64,000 bases of DNA from Pseudomonas paeninsulae (GTDB lineage Bacteria > Pseudomonadota > Gammaproteobacteria > Pseudomonadales > Pseudomonadaceae). The stretch covers positions 2,406,501 through 2,470,500 of the forward strand of contig NZ_CP141799.1 of NCBI RefSeq assembly GCF_035621475.1. Reading direction: 5' to 3'. The notes beneath the pieces were generated by a model that saw only the letters and a program-made list of their open reading frames with translations, searched no databases and was not told the DNA's origin. Position 1 is the stretch's first letter. The number at the start of each line of letters is the position of its first letter. Shown here in pieces: positions 52,550-61,043 of this stretch. The position numbers and the translations under genes were made by a program.

Positions 52550-53908
52550 ATGCGTGAATCCATCAACTGGGACAGCAAGCTGCTCGGCCGCTACGCCCAT
52601 GGCGATGCCAGCCATAGCTGCTATCCCGAGAGCACAGTCTTTCATCGCGGTATTGGCTCGCTGGATCTGCTGCGCGCCTTGCGTGGTAGTCGGCGGGCCC
52701 AGCGAGCGCTATCGCTGGCTGTGCAGTTGCCAATCAACTGCGCCTTCGGCCAGCAGCGGGCGAGTTGTTCGCCGAGCGTCTTCGCCGCCTACCTGGAGCG
52801 CCTGGAGCGGGAGATCGACACGATCGGCTGCCACCTGGGGGCGCAGCAACGCGTCGAACAATTTCACCTGGCGGGCGGTAGTACGCCCACTGACGAACAG
52901 CTGCTCAGGCTGATGAGTCATCTGCGCCAACACTTCAATTTTCTCGATTACGACACGGGCGACTACAGCATCGAGATCCAGTTGCCCCATTCGGATTGGG
53001 CGACCATGGGGCGGTTGCGCGATCTGGGCTTCAATCACGTCAGTATCGGCGTGCCTGATATCGCCGCGATCAGTGGTGCAACGCTGGCCTGGCAGGACCC
53101 GCGGCACATCCGCTCGCTGATCGATGCCGCCCGCGCACTCAACTTTCGCTCGGTGAACATCGATATTGGCTATGGGCGTGCCTGGCAGACCCGGACAAGT
53201 TTCGCGCGCAAGGTGGCGGCCATTATCGAGCTGCAGCCGAGTCGGGTGACGGTTTTCGACTATGCCGATCCGCCGCAGCGTTATCGGTCGATGGGCCGGT
53301 TTGCCGCTAAAGACCTGTCTGACCGGGAGGACAAGCTGGCCATGCAGCGGCAAGGCGTCGAGCAGCTCAGTCGGGCGGGCTATCGCTATATCGGCATGGG
53401 TTTGTTTGCCCTGGCGGATGACGATCTGGTCATCGCTCAGGAAAGCGCCAGCTTGCAGCGCAATTGCCTAGGTTTCAGCCGGCACGCGGACTGCGACCAT
53501 GTCGGCCTGGGCGTCGCTGCCATCAGTCAGATTGACGGCCTTTATGTACAGAACAGTCGCGATCTGCAGGGCTATCAGGCCCAGCTCGATAGGGGCCAAT
53601 TGGCAACCTGGCGCGGCTTTCGCTGCGGGCCCGACGACCGTCTGCGCGGCGAGGTGATCGAGCGCTTGATCTGTGACGTCGGCCTGGATATTCGAGGCAT
53701 CGAAGCGCGTTTCGGCCTGATATTCCGCGACTATTTCGCCGACGCCTGGCCGGCCCTGGAGCAGATGCAGCGCGACCGCCTGATCAGCCTCAACGAGGCG
53801 TCCATCGCTATTCTTCCCGCCGGTCGTTTGCTGGTGCACTCGGTGTGCCGCTTGTTCGATCGCTACAACGGGGCGCCGCGTGTGCACTCCGTTTCCCAGG
53901 CGGTTTAG
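52550..53908 (+). CDS. HemN-like coproporphyrinogen dehydrogenase homologue without radical-SAM cysteines
   Basis: The 452-residue protein aligns by eye with HemN over its length: QFHLAGGSTPTDEQLLRLM, DYSIEIQLPHSDWATMGRLR, NIDIGYGRAWQT, VFDYADPP, YIGMGLFALADDDL and VGLGVAAISQI. In HemN the 4Fe-4S motif CxxxCxxCxC follows the first strand; here that place reads LPINCAFGQQRASCS with only Cys64 and Cys73. The cluster-binding motif is therefore absent, so normal radical chemistry is unlikely. It may be a regulatory or haem-handling paralogue. RBS GGGGAGAG precedes ATG 52550. An Anr-type box lies 57 bp upstream. Confidence 0.85.
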   Translation: MRESINWDSKLLGRYAHGDASHSCYPESTVFHRGIGSLDLLRALRGSRRAQRALSLAVQLPINCAFGQQRASCSPSVFAAYLERLEREIDTIGCHLGAQQRVEQFHLAGGSTPTDEQLLRLMSHLRQHFNFLDYDTGDYSIEIQLPHSDWATMGRLRDLGFNHVSIGVPDIAAISGATLAWQDPRHIRSLIDAARALNFRSVNIDIGYGRAWQTRTSFARKVAAIIELQPSRVTVFDYADPPQRYRSMGRFAAKDLSDREDKLAMQRQGVEQLSRAGYRYIGMGLFALADDDLVIAQESASLQRNCLGFSRHADCDHVGLGVAAISQIDGLYVQNSRDLQGYQAQLDRGQLATWRGFRCGPDDRLRGEVIERLICDVGLDIRGIEARFGLIFRDYFADAWPALEQMQRDRLISLNEASIAILPAGRLLVHSVCRLFDRYNGAPRVHSVSQAV

Positions 53909-54091
53909 TCGTTCACAAGATACCTGCGACCCTGGGTCGCAGCCGCTGAACAAGCCGCTGAAAGCCCCTGGCAGCAGGGGTTGAGACCTGCACAGGCGGT
54001 ACTGCTTCCTGGGGCATACCTCCAACGAGGAATGGGCTGTAGCAAAGTACCGGTGCAGTCTGCGGCCAGACATTCTATGGAGGTTTCCAGC

Positions 54092-54649
54092 ATGGCTCAT
54101 CTGTCCAGCGCCGAATTCCAGGCATTACGCATCGCCGTCCTGACCGTCAGCGACACCCGCAATCGGGCGAGCGACACCTCGGGGCAAACCCTGATAGAGG
54201 GGCTGGAGGCCGCCGGCCACGCGCTGGTCGAGCGTGCTCTGGTGATCGACGATATCTGGCAGATCCGCGCGCGGGTCTGTACCTGGATCGCCGATCCACT
54301 GGTGCAGGTGATACTGATCACCGGCGGCACCGGTTTCACCGCGCGGGACAATACCCCGCAAGCCGTGACGCCCTTGCTGGACAAGCTGGTCGATGGCTTT
54401 GGCGAACTGTTTCGCCAGGTCTCGCTGGATGAAATCGGTACCTCCAGCCTGCAATCGCGTGCATTGGCCGGGATCAGCAATGGCGCGTTGGTCTGCTGCC
54501 TGCCCGGTTCGCCCAACGCCTGCCGCACGGCCTGGGAGAAGATTCTGCGCGAGCAACTGGATAGCCGCACTGGGCCGTGCAACTTCGTCGCCCACCTCAA
54601 GCGCCTGGCCGATCAGCCGCACGTCGCGCGCTGCGGAGCTCGCTCTTGA
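54092..54649 (+). CDS. moaB: MoaB, molybdopterin adenylyltransferase family
   Basis: From ATG 54092 (RBS TGGAGG) the product is 185 residues. MoaB/MogA fold motifs are IAVLTVSDTRNRASDTSGQ, ILITGGTGFTARDNTPQA (MPT-binding) and LPGSPNACRTAWEKIL. It adenylylates molybdopterin for molybdenum-cofactor synthesis, which nitrate reductase needs. It overlaps the start of moeA by four bases (TTGA). A P. aeruginosa moaB1-moeA1-ubiTUV locus has the same gene set. Confidence 0.92.
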   Translation: MAHLSSAEFQALRIAVLTVSDTRNRASDTSGQTLIEGLEAAGHALVERALVIDDIWQIRARVCTWIADPLVQVILITGGTGFTARDNTPQAVTPLLDKLVDGFGELFRQVSLDEIGTSSLQSRALAGISNGALVCCLPGSPNACRTAWEKILREQLDSRTGPCNFVAHLKRLADQPHVARCGARS

Positions 54650-55878
54650 GCGCCTGCGGCTGCGACGGCAACAACCTGCGGCCGGTTGATCAGGCCATCG
54701 CCGAATTGCTGGCGCGCGCACCGGCACCGCCGCCAGTGGAGCGGGTAACCCTGAGCCAGGCTCTCGGCCGGGTGTTGGCCGAGCCGCTGCACGCACCGTT
54801 CGAGGTGCCGGCCTGGGACAACAGTGCAATGGATGGCTACGCCCTGCGCGCCGCCGATCTGCCGGCGGGTGGTGGTTGCCTGCCCCTGGCCGGGCGTATC
54901 GCTGCCGGCGATGCGGCAGCGCACGCCTTGCCGGCCGGCCATGCCGTGCGCATCTTCACTGGCGCGCCCTTGCCGCCTGGCGCCGACAGCGTGGTGATGC
55001 AGGAGCAATGCCGGCTCGAGGAGGGGCGGGTGTGGCTGCCGCCGGTACAGGGCGGCGAACATGTGCGCCGGTGTGGCGAGGAGTTGGCTGCCGGCACCCT
55101 GGTGCTGAGCGTCGGACAGCGCCTGCGGCCCCAGGAACTGGGCCTGCTGGCCAGCTTCGGCATCGACCGGGTGGCGGTCTATCGGCGTCTGCGGGTCGGC
55201 CTGCTGAGCAGCGGCAACGAGTTGCGCGAGCCGGGTGAAGCGCTACAGCCCGGGCAGATCTACAACGCCAACCGCTACAGCCTGGCAGCTGTGCTGACCA
55301 GCCTGGGCGTGGAAGTCCATGATTACGAAATCATGGCCGACGAGCTGGCGGCCAGCCGCGATGCCCTGAGCCTGGCCGCGTCGGAGTGGGACATGCTGAT
55401 CACCTCCGGCGGGGTGTCGGTCGGCGAGGAGGATCACCTCAAACAGGCGATCCGCGAGCTGGGCGAATTGCACCTGTGGCGCCTGGCGATCCAGCCGGGC
55501 AAGCCGCTGGCCTTCGGCGACGTGGGCGGCAAACCCTGGCTGGGCTTGCCAGGCAACCCGGCGGCGGCCTTGATCACCGCCCTGGTGGTGGCGCGGCCCT
55601 TTCTGCTGCGCGCCCAGGGTTGCCTGGATGTAGTGCCGCAGCCGCTGCGCCTGCCGGCGGGATTCGCCTGGCCCAAGGCCAATGGTCGCCGCCAGTACCT
55701 GCGTGCCCGCCTGCAGCAGCAGGACGGTCAGTTGCGCGTGTGCCTGCACCCGCAGCAGGGCTCGGCCATGCTCACCTCGGCCTGCTGGGCCGACGGCCTG
55801 GCGCTGGTCGAGGTAGGCCAGACCCTGGAGGAGGGCGAAATGCTCGATTACCTACCGTTCAGTGCGCTGATGCATTAA
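54646..55878 (+). CDS. moeA: MoeA, molybdopterin molybdotransferase
   Basis: The 410-residue product begins at TTG 54646, which overlaps the moaB stop; this start gives the family length. It has PFEVPAWDNSAMDGYALRA, VRIFTGAPLPPGADSVVMQE, LLSSGNELREPGE and ITSGGVSVGEEDHL, with the domain IV region at the C-terminus. MoeA inserts molybdate into adenylylated molybdopterin. The N-terminus has four extra residues including two Cys (SACGCDG), as in Pseudomonas relatives. A longer frame from 54577 lies inside moaB. Confidence 0.9.
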   Translation: MSACGCDGNNLRPVDQAIAELLARAPAPPPVERVTLSQALGRVLAEPLHAPFEVPAWDNSAMDGYALRAADLPAGGGCLPLAGRIAAGDAAAHALPAGHAVRIFTGAPLPPGADSVVMQEQCRLEEGRVWLPPVQGGEHVRRCGEELAAGTLVLSVGQRLRPQELGLLASFGIDRVAVYRRLRVGLLSSGNELREPGEALQPGQIYNANRYSLAAVLTSLGVEVHDYEIMADELAASRDALSLAASEWDMLITSGGVSVGEEDHLKQAIRELGELHLWRLAIQPGKPLAFGDVGGKPWLGLPGNPAAALITALVVARPFLLRAQGCLDVVPQPLRLPAGFAWPKANGRRQYLRARLQQQDGQLRVCLHPQQGSAMLTSACWADGLALVEVGQTLEEGEMLDYLPFSALMH

Positions 55879-55976
55879 CGCCAAACCGTTGCGGCCGGGG
55901 AGATACTCGGCCCTTGCTGATTCCACAGTTCAGGCGATGTGGCCAAGGCTCGGCCCACCCGGCGAGTCGAGGCTTG

Positions 55977-55990
55977 TTGACCGCGATCAA
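55977..55990 (+). promoter_or_regulatory. Anr/Dnr box of the ubiUVT operon
   Basis: TTGAC-CGCG-ATCAA is centred at 55983.5. A class II start at +41.5 falls at 56025, and TACAGT is exactly at the -10 place (56013-56018). This leaves a 26-nt leader with AAGGAG before ubiU. Confidence 0.85.
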
Positions 55991-56050
55991 GGCCTCGCTC
56001 AGAGCCAACCCCTACAGTGCCCGACAGTATTCCGCCCGGAAGGAGTTTTC

Positions 56051-57046
56051 ATGCAACTGGTTTGTCCCGCAGGCAGCCTGCCTGCCCTCAAGGCCGCGGT
56101 TCGGCAGGGCGCTGACGCCGTCTATGTCGGTTTTCGCAATGACACCAATGCTCGCCATTTCTCTGGTCTGAACCTCGACGACAAGCAGCTCGAAAGCGGC
56201 CTGCAGCTGATCCGTCAGCACGGGCGGCAGCTGTATATCGCGGTCAATACCTATGCCCAGCCCGACGGCTGGGCACGCTGGCAGCGTGCGGTCGACCAGG
56301 CCGCGGCGCTCGGTGTGGATGCCCTGATCGCCGCCGATCCGGGGGTGCTGGCCTATGCCAGCCGCCGGCATCCCAGCCTCAACCTGCACCTGTCGGTGCA
56401 GGGCTCGGCGACTAATGCCGCCGCCCTGACGCTCTATCAGCAGCGCTATGGCATCCGCCGCGCGGTGCTGCCCCGGGTGCTGTCGCTGGCGCAGGTGCGC
56501 CAGGTGGCGGAAAAAAGTCCGGTGCCGATCGAGGTATTCGCCTTTGGCAGCCTGTGCATCATGGCCGAGGGCCGCTGCCATCTGTCGTCTTATCTGACAG
56601 GCGAATCGCCCAACCTGTGTGGCGTCTGTTCGCCGGCCAAGGCCGTGCGTTGGCAGGAAGATGCCGAGGGTCTTACCTCGCGCCTCAATGGCGTGCTGAT
56701 CGACCGCTATGGCAAGGATGAGCCGGCCGGTTACCCGACCCTGTGCAAGGGCCGCTTCCTGGTCGGCGGCCAGCGCTTCCATGCCCTGGAAGAGCCGACC
56801 AGCCTAAACACCCTCGACCTGATCCCGCAGCTCGCCGCGATCGGCGTGACGGCGGTGAAAATCGAGGGCCGCCAGCGCAGCCCGGCCTATGTCGAGCAGG
56901 TCACCCGGGTCTGGCGCTCGGCGCTGGATGCCTACACCCGCGCGCCGGAGAATTTCACGGTGCAGCCACAGTGGCGCAGCGCACTGGACAGCTTGTCCGA
57001 GGGCAGCCAGACCACGCTGGGCGCCTACCATCGTTCCTGGCAATGA
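56051..57046 (+). CDS. ubiU: UbiU, O2-independent ubiquinone hydroxylation (peptidase U32 family)
   Basis: From ATG 56051 (RBS AAGGAG) the product is 331 residues. Four cysteines expected to hold a 4Fe-4S cluster are present: Cys169 and Cys176 (SLCIMAEGRCH), Cys193 (NLCGVC), and one in YPTLCKGRF. E. coli UbiU uses C169, C176, C193 and C232. With UbiV and UbiT it makes ubiquinone without oxygen, and P. aeruginosa needs it for denitrification. It is the first gene of ubiUVT, behind an Anr-type promoter. Confidence 0.93.
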   Translation: MQLVCPAGSLPALKAAVRQGADAVYVGFRNDTNARHFSGLNLDDKQLESGLQLIRQHGRQLYIAVNTYAQPDGWARWQRAVDQAAALGVDALIAADPGVLAYASRRHPSLNLHLSVQGSATNAAALTLYQQRYGIRRAVLPRVLSLAQVRQVAEKSPVPIEVFAFGSLCIMAEGRCHLSSYLTGESPNLCGVCSPAKAVRWQEDAEGLTSRLNGVLIDRYGKDEPAGYPTLCKGRFLVGGQRFHALEEPTSLNTLDLIPQLAAIGVTAVKIEGRQRSPAYVEQVTRVWRSALDAYTRAPENFTVQPQWRSALDSLSEGSQTTLGAYHRSWQ

Positions 57047-57056
57047 GGAAATCATC

Positions 57057-57944
57057 ATGAAGCTCAGTCTGGGACCCGTCCTGTTCTACTGGAGCCGCGA
57101 AAAACTGCTGGATTTCTATGCCGAAATGGCCGAGCAACCACTCGATGCCATCTATCTCGGCGAGACGGTGTGCGCCAAGCGTCGCGCCCTCAGCCTGGAT
57201 GACTGGCTCGGCCTGGCCCGCGAGTTGGGCGAATGCACGCGCGCCGAGCGGGTGCTGTCGGGCCTGGCGCTGGTCGAGGCGGCTTCCGAGCTGTCCAGCC
57301 TGAAGCGTCTGTGCGACAACGGCGAACTGCTGGTGGAGGCCAACGATATGGGCGCGGTGCAGTTCCTGCGTGAACGCAAGCTGCCCTTCGTCGCCGGTCC
57401 CGCGCTGAATCTGTACAACGGCCACGCCCTGGCCGAGCTGATCGACTGCGGCCTGCAGCGCTGGGTGCCGCCGGTCGAATGCTCCGGCGCGCTGATCCGC
57501 AACACCCTGGAGCAACTCGACAGCCTCGGCCTGACGCGGCCGGAGGTGGAGCTGTTCGCCTACGGGCATCTGCCCTTGGCCTACTCGGCGCGCTGCTTCA
57601 CCGCCCGCGCGGAAAACCGGCCCAAGGACGACTGCCAGATTTGCTGCGAGAGTTTCCCGGAAGGCATCGTGCTGCACAGTCAGGAAGGCGAGGCGTTGTT
57701 CACCCTCAACGGCATCCAGACCATGTCGGCCAAGGTCAACAACTTGCTCGCCGACTATGCGCAACTGGCCGCGACCGGCGCCGATATGCTGCGCCTGAGC
57801 CCGCGCGCCGAAGGCATGGCCGGAGTGATCGGTGCGTTCGATGCGGTGCGTGGCGGCGCGCTGCCGCCCTTGGCGGTGGACGGCTGTAACGGTTATTGGC
57901 ACGGCCGCGCCGGTATGCTGGGCGCCGCCGAGGTGGTGCTATGA
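57057..57944 (+). CDS. ubiV: UbiV, partner of UbiU in anaerobic ubiquinone synthesis
   Basis: Starting at ATG 57057 (RBS GAGGAAA) the product is 295 residues. The cysteines of its 4Fe-4S site fit E. coli UbiV: Cys39 (ETVCAKRR), one in SARCFTARAENRPKDDC (first and last Cys 13 apart) and the second of the CQICCE group. UbiU and UbiV form a heterodimer that hydroxylates the quinone ring using prephenate as oxygen source in E. coli. It starts ten bp after ubiU and its stop overlaps the ubiT start. Confidence 0.93.
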   Translation: MKLSLGPVLFYWSREKLLDFYAEMAEQPLDAIYLGETVCAKRRALSLDDWLGLARELGECTRAERVLSGLALVEAASELSSLKRLCDNGELLVEANDMGAVQFLRERKLPFVAGPALNLYNGHALAELIDCGLQRWVPPVECSGALIRNTLEQLDSLGLTRPEVELFAYGHLPLAYSARCFTARAENRPKDDCQICCESFPEGIVLHSQEGEALFTLNGIQTMSAKVNNLLADYAQLAATGADMLRLSPRAEGMAGVIGAFDAVRGGALPPLAVDGCNGYWHGRAGMLGAAEVVL

Positions 57945-58441
57945 AGACCTTTGCCCGCCTGGCCATGCGAGTCGGCCCGCCACTCTTGCCGCTGGGCCGC
58001 CATGTGCCATTCCCGCTGCAGCGCCTGGTGCTGGAAAAGGTCATTGCCCGCCTGTTCGCCGAACCCCTGGCGGCAGGCGAGTTCGACTTGTTGCAGGGCC
58101 GCTGGCTGCGCTTGGAAATCAGCGATTTGCAGCTGGCCTGGTGCCTGACCCGCGACCAGAGTGGTCTGCGTATCGCGGCCGAGGCGCCGGTGGATGTCTG
58201 CATCCGCGGCAACTGGCGCGAGTTCCTCCTGTTGGCCAGTCGTCAGGAGGACCCGGATACCCTGTTTTTCCGCCGCCGCCTGATGATCGAGGGCGATACC
58301 GACCTGGGCCTGGGCATCAAGAACCTGCTTGACAGCCTCGACCCGGAAGGCTTGCCGCCCAAGTTATGGCAGTTGATCTGCGCGCTGGGCGAGGCGGTTG
58401 AAGTTCCGGCGACGAAGGGCAAGACCGAGGTTTATTCCTAA
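57941..58441 (+). CDS. ubiT: UbiT, SCP2-type lipid carrier for anaerobic ubiquinone synthesis
   Basis: The 166-residue protein has an SCP2 domain at about residues 45-145 (LRLEISDLQLAWCLTRDQ, APVDVCIRGNWREFLLLASR, DPDTLFFRRRLMIEGDTDLGL, LDSL). Its basic-hydrophobic N-terminus (LPLGRHVPFPLQRLVLEKVI) fits the UbiT family. UbiT binds ubiquinone intermediates for UbiU-UbiV; it is the anaerobic counterpart of UbiJ. ATG 57941 overlaps the ubiV stop (ATGA). It ends the three-gene operon. Confidence 0.92.
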   Translation: MKTFARLAMRVGPPLLPLGRHVPFPLQRLVLEKVIARLFAEPLAAGEFDLLQGRWLRLEISDLQLAWCLTRDQSGLRIAAEAPVDVCIRGNWREFLLLASRQEDPDTLFFRRRLMIEGDTDLGLGIKNLLDSLDPEGLPPKLWQLICALGEAVEVPATKGKTEVYS

Positions 58442-58538
58442 GCGGGCGGCAAAGCAAGTACACCTAAAGTGTGATTGCGATGATGTGGCGAGCTTCTGAC
58501 AATGATCAATCAAATAGCATGATGGAAAAGGACTCGAT

Positions 58539-60134
58539 ATGTCTGACACCTTGGCGCGCGGAATTCAGCGGCTATTGCGCGGTGTTGGCCTGCGCAGCAT
58601 CAACACCCAGTTCTTCTTTTCCTACAGCCTGATCTTCCTCTGCGCGGCACTGACTGCCGGGGTGCTGTTCACCTCCGACCAGGATGCCAGGCAACTGGAC
58701 ATGGCCGGCGCGCAACGCATGCTCAGCCAGAAAATGGCCAAGGAGAGCCTGCTGGTCGCGCAAGAGGCGTTGCCGCTGGCGAAACTAGAGGCCACCCTGC
58801 AGCGCTTCGAGAGTGCCCATCGGCTGCTGGTACAGGGTGACCAGGGCCAGGGCATCGCCGCGGTAGAACTGCCGGCCGCCCAGCTGCTTCTGCGTCAGGT
58901 CGATCAGGCCTGGGGCCGTTACCGCACGCTGGTGCTGGCCGTTGCCAAGGGCGACCGCGACGCGCTGCAAACGCTTGCCGCCGACTCGGAATCCCTGCTC
59001 GCCGCGAGCAACGAAGTGGTGCAGCTGATGTCGGTCGAGGCCAACCGCAGTGCCAGCGTGCAGCGTTGGGTGGCGCTGGGTTCGACCTTGGCCATCCTGT
59101 TGTTGGTGGTGCTCGGACGGGTGGCCGGGATGAGTTGGCTGATGCGCCAGCTCGATGAGCTGCGCTGCAGGCTCGAGCGGGTCAGCCGCGGTGATTTTTC
59201 GCAAAAGTTGGCTGTGGATTACGCCGACAATGAATTGGGTCAGATCGGCACGGCCTATAACCGACTGCTGCAACAGGTCAGCGACATGATCCGTGCGGTG
59301 CGTCAGGCCGCGGATGAGGCCGATGGTCATTGCAGTCGCATGGCGGCGGTTGCCGGCGAGAGCGCGCGTAATGTGGTCGGCCAGCAGGCCGAGATCGATC
59401 AGGTGGCCACGGCCATGCACGAAATGCTCGCCACCTCCCAAGAAGTGGCGCGCAGCACAGTAGCGGCGGCATCGGCAGCCGATACCGCCGACAGCGAAAC
59501 CGGCAATGGCCGCACAGTCATGCGCAGTTCGGTCGCCGCCATTCGCGAGCTGTCCGGGCATGTCGATGGGTTGTCCGAACTGATGTTGCAACTGGCTGCA
59601 GACAGCCAGGAAATCGGTCGGGTGCTGGAGGTGATCAGCGCAATTGCCGATCAGACCAACCTGCTCGCACTCAACGCGGCCATCGAGGCGGCCAGGGCGG
59701 GTGAGCAGGGCCGGGGTTTTGCCGTGGTCGCCGACGAAGTACGCAGTCTGGCCGCACGCACCCAGAGTTCCGCCGGCGAGATCAGCGGCCTGATCGGGCG
59801 CCTGCAGCAGCAAACCGAGCGCGCCGGCCGGGCCATGGACGAATCACGGCGTGGCAGCGATGCCACCTTGCAGCAGATCGAAGCGGCGCAGGGCGCCCTG
59901 GAAAATATCGTCGGTGCGGTGCAGACCATTCGCGGCATGACCAACCAGATCGCCACGGCGGCCGAGGAGCAGTGCCAGGTGGCCGACGACATGCACCGAT
60001 CGCTGACCCATATCGCTGGAGTCGCCGATCAGGCGGCCGTTTCCACCCGCGATACCGAGTCGACCAGCCAGGCCATCACCCTGAGTATGGATGGCCTGCA
60101 AGTGCTGACCGGACGCTTCCGTTTGCAGGTTTGA
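58539..60134 (+). CDS. mcpN: McpN-like chemoreceptor with PilJ-type nitrate-sensor domain
   Basis: The 531-residue receptor has an N-terminal membrane helix (about 23-45), a PilJ-type periplasmic domain with the P-box [14 protein letters not shown] starting at residue 55, a second membrane helix (about 180-200), HAMP (about 200-255), and a standard hairpin with tip [35 protein letters not shown]. The P-box is nitrate-binding in NarX and McpN. McpN of P. aeruginosa mediates taxis to nitrate. It follows ubiT by about 100 bp. Its position in a nitrate/anaerobic block supports the nitrate reading. Confidence 0.85.
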   Translation: MSDTLARGIQRLLRGVGLRSINTQFFFSYSLIFLCAALTAGVLFTSDQDARQLDMAGAQRMLSQKMAKESLLVAQEALPLAKLEATLQRFESAHRLLVQGDQGQGIAAVELPAAQLLLRQVDQAWGRYRTLVLAVAKGDRDALQTLAADSESLLAASNEVVQLMSVEANRSASVQRWVALGSTLAILLLVVLGRVAGMSWLMRQLDELRCRLERVSRGDFSQKLAVDYADNELGQIGTAYNRLLQQVSDMIRAVRQAADEADGHCSRMAAVAGESARNVVGQQAEIDQVATAMHEMLATSQEVARSTVAAASAADTADSETGNGRTVMRSSVAAIRELSGHVDGLSELMLQLAADSQEIGRVLEVISAIADQTNLLALNAAIEAARAGEQGRGFAVVADEVRSLAARTQSSAGEISGLIGRLQQQTERAGRAMDESRRGSDATLQQIEAAQGALENIVGAVQTIRGMTNQIATAAEEQCQVADDMHRSLTHIAGVADQAAVSTRDTESTSQAITLSMDGLQVLTGRFRLQV

Positions 60135-60166
60135 CGGGACGACGTGGTGGGCAGTCAGCCTGCCAC

Positions 60167-60183
60167 GCCGCCGTTGCGGCGGC
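60167..60183. terminator. GC hairpin after mcpN-like gene
   Basis: A seven-pair stem GCCGCCG / CGGCGGC with TTG loop lies 33 bp after the receptor stop codon. There is no T tract, so it is only a possible terminator. Confidence 0.4.
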
Positions 60184-60286
60184 AGATGATCAATCGCGTA
60201 AAGGATCCATCGGACGCTGCGCCGTCGAACCGTGTACCTGCTAGATAAGGGGGCGCTCGGTGGATGGCGCAACCGCAGCCCTCGCC

Positions 60287-60964
60287 TCACTCGTAGTAGT
60301 TGGCCAGTCTGAGCGTATTGATGATGCGAATATTGCGCTGTTCCATGGCGATCAATCCGGCATCGATCAGGCGATGGAGGATGCGCGAGAAGGTTTCCGG
60401 CTGGATGCCCAGTTGCGAGGCGATCAGACGTTTCGGCACGCTGAGCTTGATCTGGCCATTGCCGGCCGCCTGTTCCTGACAGAGAAAGCGCACCACGCGG
60501 CGGCTGGCATTGGCCACGGCGAGGGTGTCGATTTCAGCCAGTCGCTGGTGCAGGCGCATGCTGAAACTGGCCAGCAGTTCCAGGCAGATGCTCGGTTGCA
60601 CTTCGAGTAGGTGGCGATAGTGGGCGCCATCGATGCTTACCAGGCAACTGGGTTTCAGGGCGCTGGCGGTTACCGGATAGTGGCGGGTATCGCAGAACAG
60701 CAGGGAATCGGCAAAAATCTGCCCTGGCCGGATCACCTCGACCAGTTTTTCGCTACCTTCCGGCAGCACGCGGGTCAGGATGATCTGCCCTTCCAGCAGC
60801 AGGTAGAAACGCTCTGCCAGATCGCCCTGGTGGAAGAGGATGTCGAGGCTGTGCAGACGTCGATGAATCGCCAGGTTGCCGACTTCCTGAAAAGCGCTGG
60901 CGGGCAGCCTATCGAACAACTGGTGCTCGCGCAGAATGGCAAGGGTCGTGGAGTCGCTCAGCAT
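60287..60964 (-). CDS. Dnr-type Crp/Fnr-family regulator
   Basis: The 225-residue protein has a cyclic-nucleotide-type sensor domain (about 10-130) with LFHQGDLAERFYLLLEGQI, a dimerisation helix, and an HTH with VPKRLIASQLGIQPETFSRILHRL. The recognition helix motif QPETFSRILH matches Dnr, the NO-responsive regulator of denitrification. It lacks the N-terminal Fe-S cysteines of Anr/FNR. It presumably recognises TTGAC/T-N4-A/GTCAA boxes such as those seen in this window. Pseudomonas has several paralogues, so I give no symbol. A NarL-type site lies 64-79 bp upstream. Confidence 0.88.
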   Translation of the reverse strand: MLSDSTTLAILREHQLFDRLPASAFQEVGNLAIHRRLHSLDILFHQGDLAERFYLLLEGQIILTRVLPEGSEKLVEVIRPGQIFADSLLFCDTRHYPVTASALKPSCLVSIDGAHYRHLLEVQPSICLELLASFSMRLHQRLAEIDTLAVANASRRVVRFLCQEQAAGNGQIKLSVPKRLIASQLGIQPETFSRILHRLIDAGLIAMEQRNIRIINTLRLANYYE

Positions 60965-61027
60965 GGTTCACCTCAGTAGGTACCATCTTAGGTGCCCCAA
61001 CCGGGGCTGCCCATTCCTCCTCAGGGC

Positions 61028-61043
61028 TACCTCTAAAGGGGCA
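61028..61043. promoter_or_regulatory. NarL 7-2-7 site upstream of the Dnr-type gene
   Basis: TACCTCT-AA-AGGGGCA fits TACYYMT-N2-AKRRGTA at 13 of 14 positions. It overlaps the stop codon of the upstream PilJ-domain gene and lies 64-79 bp before the Dnr-type start. Confidence 0.7.

Noticed and set aside
58458..58475. TACACCTAAAGTGTGA before the mcpN-like gene as a NarL 7-2-7 site
   Set aside because: The first half-site has one mismatch and the second half fits only at four of seven positions.
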